Assembly: GCA_002721305.1 (NCBI GenBank)
Contig: PBKA01000021.1
Location: 1-64,000, forward strand
Direction: 5' to 3'
Source: Acidimicrobiaceae bacterium
Lineage (GTDB): Bacteria; Actinomycetota; Acidimicrobiia; Acidimicrobiales; Poriferisodalaceae
Length of the DNA: 64,000 nucleotides
In this document: positions 62,502 to 64,000 of the stretch, in pieces
Position numbering within the stretch: position 1 is the first letter of the stretch
How the letters are laid out: each line of letters starts with the position of its first letter
Translations under genes and position numbers: made by a program
Notes under the pieces: generated by a model
What the model saw: the letters and a program-made list of their open reading frames with translations, nothing else
What the model was told of the DNA's origin: nothing
Databases searched by the model: none

Positions 62502-63107
62502 ATGGCAAGGTCAAACGCCCTGGACAATGATTCAACAGCAGTGCTCATCCCTATAAAGGACTTTCGTCAGGCAAAACATCGTCTGAGTGATCGATTGGAC
62601 GCAGGAGCGCGAGAGTCTCTCGCGCGGAACATGGCAGAAAGAGTCTTATCCGCGGCTGATGGTTTCGCCGTTCACGTTGTCTGCAACGATGATGAGGTCG
62701 CTAACTGGGCACAGTCGGCGGGTGTAGAGGTCATATGGGTCCACAACAATGGCTTGAACCCTGCTGTTACCGAAGCAGCACAGCATGTGGCAAATCGTTT
62801 TTCACACATGATGATCGTCCACGCAGATTTGCCCCAAGCGGAATCGCTCGATGGGATAGCAACCGCCGACACAGTGTCGATCGTGCCTGATCGCCACAAA
62901 CAGGGAACCAATGTTCTCAGTTTGCCCACTGGCACTTCTTTCCAATTCCAGTATGGTCAAAATTCTTTTTTCCTACACATGGATGAGGCGGTCCGGCGGA
63001 ACCTGGACCTCCAGGTTTTGCAGATCGCGCAGTTGCAATGGGACATCGACACCCCGGAGGATCTCGATGGCCTCTTGGAGATTTCCAACTTGGATGTTTT
63101 GAAGTGA
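62502..63107 (+). CDS. cofC: 2-phospho-L-lactate guanylyltransferase CofC/FbiD (coenzyme F420 biosynthesis)
   Basis: About 201 residues. The nucleotidyltransferase elements include LIPIKDFRQAKHRLS at the N-terminus, GLNPAVTEA, VHADLPQAESLD, VPDRHKQGTNVLSLP and YGQNSFFLHMDEA, the pattern of CofC/FbiD. It activates phosphoenolpyruvate or 2-phospho-L-lactate with GTP as the first F420-specific step. The window's LLM-class oxidoreductases should depend on its product. ATG 62502 is preferred over TTG 62493. It overlaps the next gene by four bases (GTGA). Confidence 0.93.
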   Translation: MARSNALDNDSTAVLIPIKDFRQAKHRLSDRLDAGARESLARNMAERVLSAADGFAVHVVCNDDEVANWAQSAGVEVIWVHNNGLNPAVTEAAQHVANRFSHMMIVHADLPQAESLDGIATADTVSIVPDRHKQGTNVLSLPTGTSFQFQYGQNSFFLHMDEAVRRNLDLQVLQIAQLQWDIDTPEDLDGLLEISNLDVLK

Positions 63108-63829
63108 GAAAGACTTTTACGAGACCTAACTCAGCTCTCGTCATCGCCGCTCACCCTGATGACGCCGAATTTCAGTGCGGCGCGACGCTGGCAAAATGGA
63201 CAGCAAGTGGGACAACTGTTCATTACTTGGTGTGCACTGATGGGTCGAAGGGAACTTGGGACCCGAATACGGACCAAAAAGCCCTCGCCGTTACTCGCGA
63301 ATCAGAGCAGATAGCTGCCGCTCGTCGCCTGGGTGCGACGGGATCTGTGCTTTTCTTGGGGCAGGTAGACGGCGAACTTCAAAGCGACCTCGCGACTCGA
63401 TCACAAGTAGCGAAAGCCATTCGCCAGTTGCGTCCAGAAGCGGTACTCGGGCATGATCCCTGGCGAAAGTACCGCCTTCATCCGGATCATCGTCACGCAG
63501 GTTTACTCGCAGTTGAGGGGGTCGTTGCCGCTCGCGATCCCTTGTTCTTTCCCGATCACGGTTTGGAGCCTCATCGACCGACTGCTTTGTTGCTCTTCGA
63601 AGCCGAAGAACCTGATTACGCGGAGGACGTGAAAGGGTGGAGCTCAATCAAGTCAGCAGCACTTTTGGAGCATCGCACTCAGTTCGCCACAACTCACGGC
63701 ATCCAAGATCCAAATGACAGCCGCCAAATCGGCGAATTCGAGTCGCGAGTGGAACAGCAACTTAGAGATGCCGCCCGGCCACACGGTTTGGAATCAGCAG
63801 AACTGTTTAAGGTAATTCTCGATCTCTAG
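63104..63829 (+). CDS. PIG-L family deacetylase
   Basis: 241 residues from GTG 63104, which overlaps the cofC stop. Zinc motif AAHPDDAE (15-22) and the later HPDHRHAG are typical of the family; the TDGSKGTWDPN block is close to that of bacterial LmbE-like deacetylases. It should remove an acetyl group from an N-acetylglucosamine derivative. It is a different branch from mca, also in the window. Coupling with cofC suggests shared regulation, but no direct role in F420 synthesis is known. A set of hairpins follows. Confidence 0.9.
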   Translation: MRKTFTRPNSALVIAAHPDDAEFQCGATLAKWTASGTTVHYLVCTDGSKGTWDPNTDQKALAVTRESEQIAAARRLGATGSVLFLGQVDGELQSDLATRSQVAKAIRQLRPEAVLGHDPWRKYRLHPDHRHAGLLAVEGVVAARDPLFFPDHGLEPHRPTALLLFEAEEPDYAEDVKGWSSIKSAALLEHRTQFATTHGIQDPNDSRQIGEFESRVEQQLRDAARPHGLESAELFKVILDL

Positions 63830-63833
63830 CGAA

Positions 63834-63850
63834 CAGGAACCTTGTTCCTG
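63834..63850. repeat. Perfect 7-bp hairpin
   Basis: CAGGAAC-CTT-GTTCCTG is a perfect inverted repeat in the spacer after the PIG-L gene stop. No T-run follows, so it is not a classic terminator by itself. Confidence 0.6.
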
Positions 63851-63865
63851 ATGCAAGACGCGAAG

Positions 63866-63892
63866 AGTGAGCCGGGCGGTACCCGGCTCACT
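63866..63892 (+). terminator. Probable bidirectional terminator
   Basis: A perfect 11-bp stem AGTGAGCCGGG / CCCGGCTCACT with a five-base loop (CGGTA), followed on the plus strand by TTTGGTT-like sequence. It lies between the convergent PIG-L and HU genes, where a terminator is expected. The short T-run makes efficiency uncertain. Confidence 0.65.
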
Positions 63893-63907
63893 TTGGTTCG
63901 CTGATTA

Positions 63908-63925
63908 GTTGAGGCGGGCCTCAAC
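63908..63925. repeat. Perfect 8-bp hairpin overlapping the HU stop codon
   Basis: GTTGAGGC-GG-GCCTCAAC is a perfect inverted repeat that overlaps the stop codon (63923-63921) of the minus-strand HU gene. It may be part of the HU transcript's 3' end. Confidence 0.5.
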
Positions 63926-64000
63926 CGTTCATTCGGTCCTTTAGAGCTTTCGCAGCTGTAAATTTCACGCTGCTGCTCGCCGCAATGTGAATTTGTGCTC
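63921..64000 (-). CDS. hup: HU-family DNA-binding protein, C-terminal fragment (runs off right edge)
   Basis: Only the last 26 or so codons lie in the window. The peptide IHIAASSSVKFTAAKALKDRMNG matches the C-terminus of HU/IHF proteins, whose typical end is VPKFxAGKxFKDxVN. HU bends and compacts DNA. The gene starts beyond the right edge. The hairpins at 63866-63925 lie at its 3' end. Confidence 0.8.
   Translation of the reverse strand, partial: AQIHIAASSSVKFTAAKALKDRMNG

Noticed and set aside
1-64000. CRISPR arrays, tRNA/rRNA genes, insertion sequences, prophage genes
   Set aside because: I looked for direct-repeat arrays, tRNA-like cloverleaf ends and transposase or integrase motifs in gene gaps and translated frames and saw none; spacers are mostly short.

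Overview
The window reads as a dense chromosomal segment of an actinobacterium, most likely a member of the class Acidimicrobiia with moderate G+C. The evidence is gene content, not a database search. It has an actinobacterial-type DapD, the mismatch endonuclease NucS, mycothiol enzymes (Mca and a DinB/MDMPI-fold protein), coenzyme F420 biosynthesis (CofC/FbiD) with three F420-type luciferase-like oxidoreductases, a DnaE2/ImuA/ImuB error-prone replication system, a MetAP1c-type methionine aminopeptidase, and many acyl-CoA genes. I saw no transposase, integrase, phage gene, CRISPR array, tRNA or rRNA. No stretch longer than about 250 bases lacks a gene.

Layout. 1-5.2 kb: a truncated lipoprotein gene at the left edge, a CysQ-like phosphatase, a crotonase, a phosphohistidine-domain protein without an ATP-grasp domain, and a CoA-transferase; the same 13-base palindromic motif occurs upstream of two of these. 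5.2-9.8 kb: YaaA, a metallo-beta-lactamase-fold hydrolase, NucS, and a MaoC hydratase/SDR pair that looks like a split (R)-specific beta-oxidation enzyme. 10-15.3 kb: a VanW-family membrane protein, a geranylgeranyl-reductase-like flavoprotein, CoaA, a HIT protein and a crotonase. 15.3-19.6 kb: a minus-strand operon of serine hydrolase, MoxR AAA+ ATPase, VWA/metallopeptidase-like protein and HAD phosphatase. 19.6-22.2 kb: methionine aminopeptidase, two overlapping LysM lipoproteins, a PAP2 phosphatase and a small protein. 22.3-31.3 kb: F420-type oxidoreductases, a MUG-type DNA glycosylase, MsrA, a two-subunit MaoC hydratase, a HAD, a GST-like protein, an MDMPI-like protein, an SDR and a nitronate monooxygenase-like flavoprotein. 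31.5-41.1 kb: DapD, an amidohydrolase, acyl-CoA dehydrogenase plus CaiB-type CoA-transferase, PuuD-like hydrolase, DUF3817 protein, crotonase, luciferase-like oxidoreductase, thiolase and SCP2 protein. 41.1-47.4 kb: Mca, an MgtE-like transporter with its PhoU/TrkA-C partner, a TlpA-like lipoprotein, a thioesterase and a degenerate glutamate-dehydrogenase-like protein. 47.4-58.5 kb: dnaE2 and imuA-imuB, each behind a perfect SOS (LexA) box and separated by an amidase, a small membrane protein, a HAD, an FAH-family enzyme and a VanY-type peptidase. 58.5-64 kb: acyl-CoA dehydrogenase, RNase HII, a large unknown protein, CofC, a PIG-L deacetylase and the C-terminus of an HU protein.

Two themes recur. 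One is acyl-CoA catabolism of hydrophobic substrates: dehydrogenases, hydratases of both crotonase and MaoC type, SDRs, thiolase, CoA-transferases, a thioesterase and SCP2. The other is control of mutation: NucS and MUG repair mismatches, while the SOS-boxed DnaE2/ImuA/ImuB set would allow damage-induced mutagenesis. The most unusual items are the MoxR/VWA pair with a substituted HExxH motif, the DNA-glycosylase frame that runs upstream without a canonical start, the repeated palindromic operator, and the tandem LysM lipoproteins.
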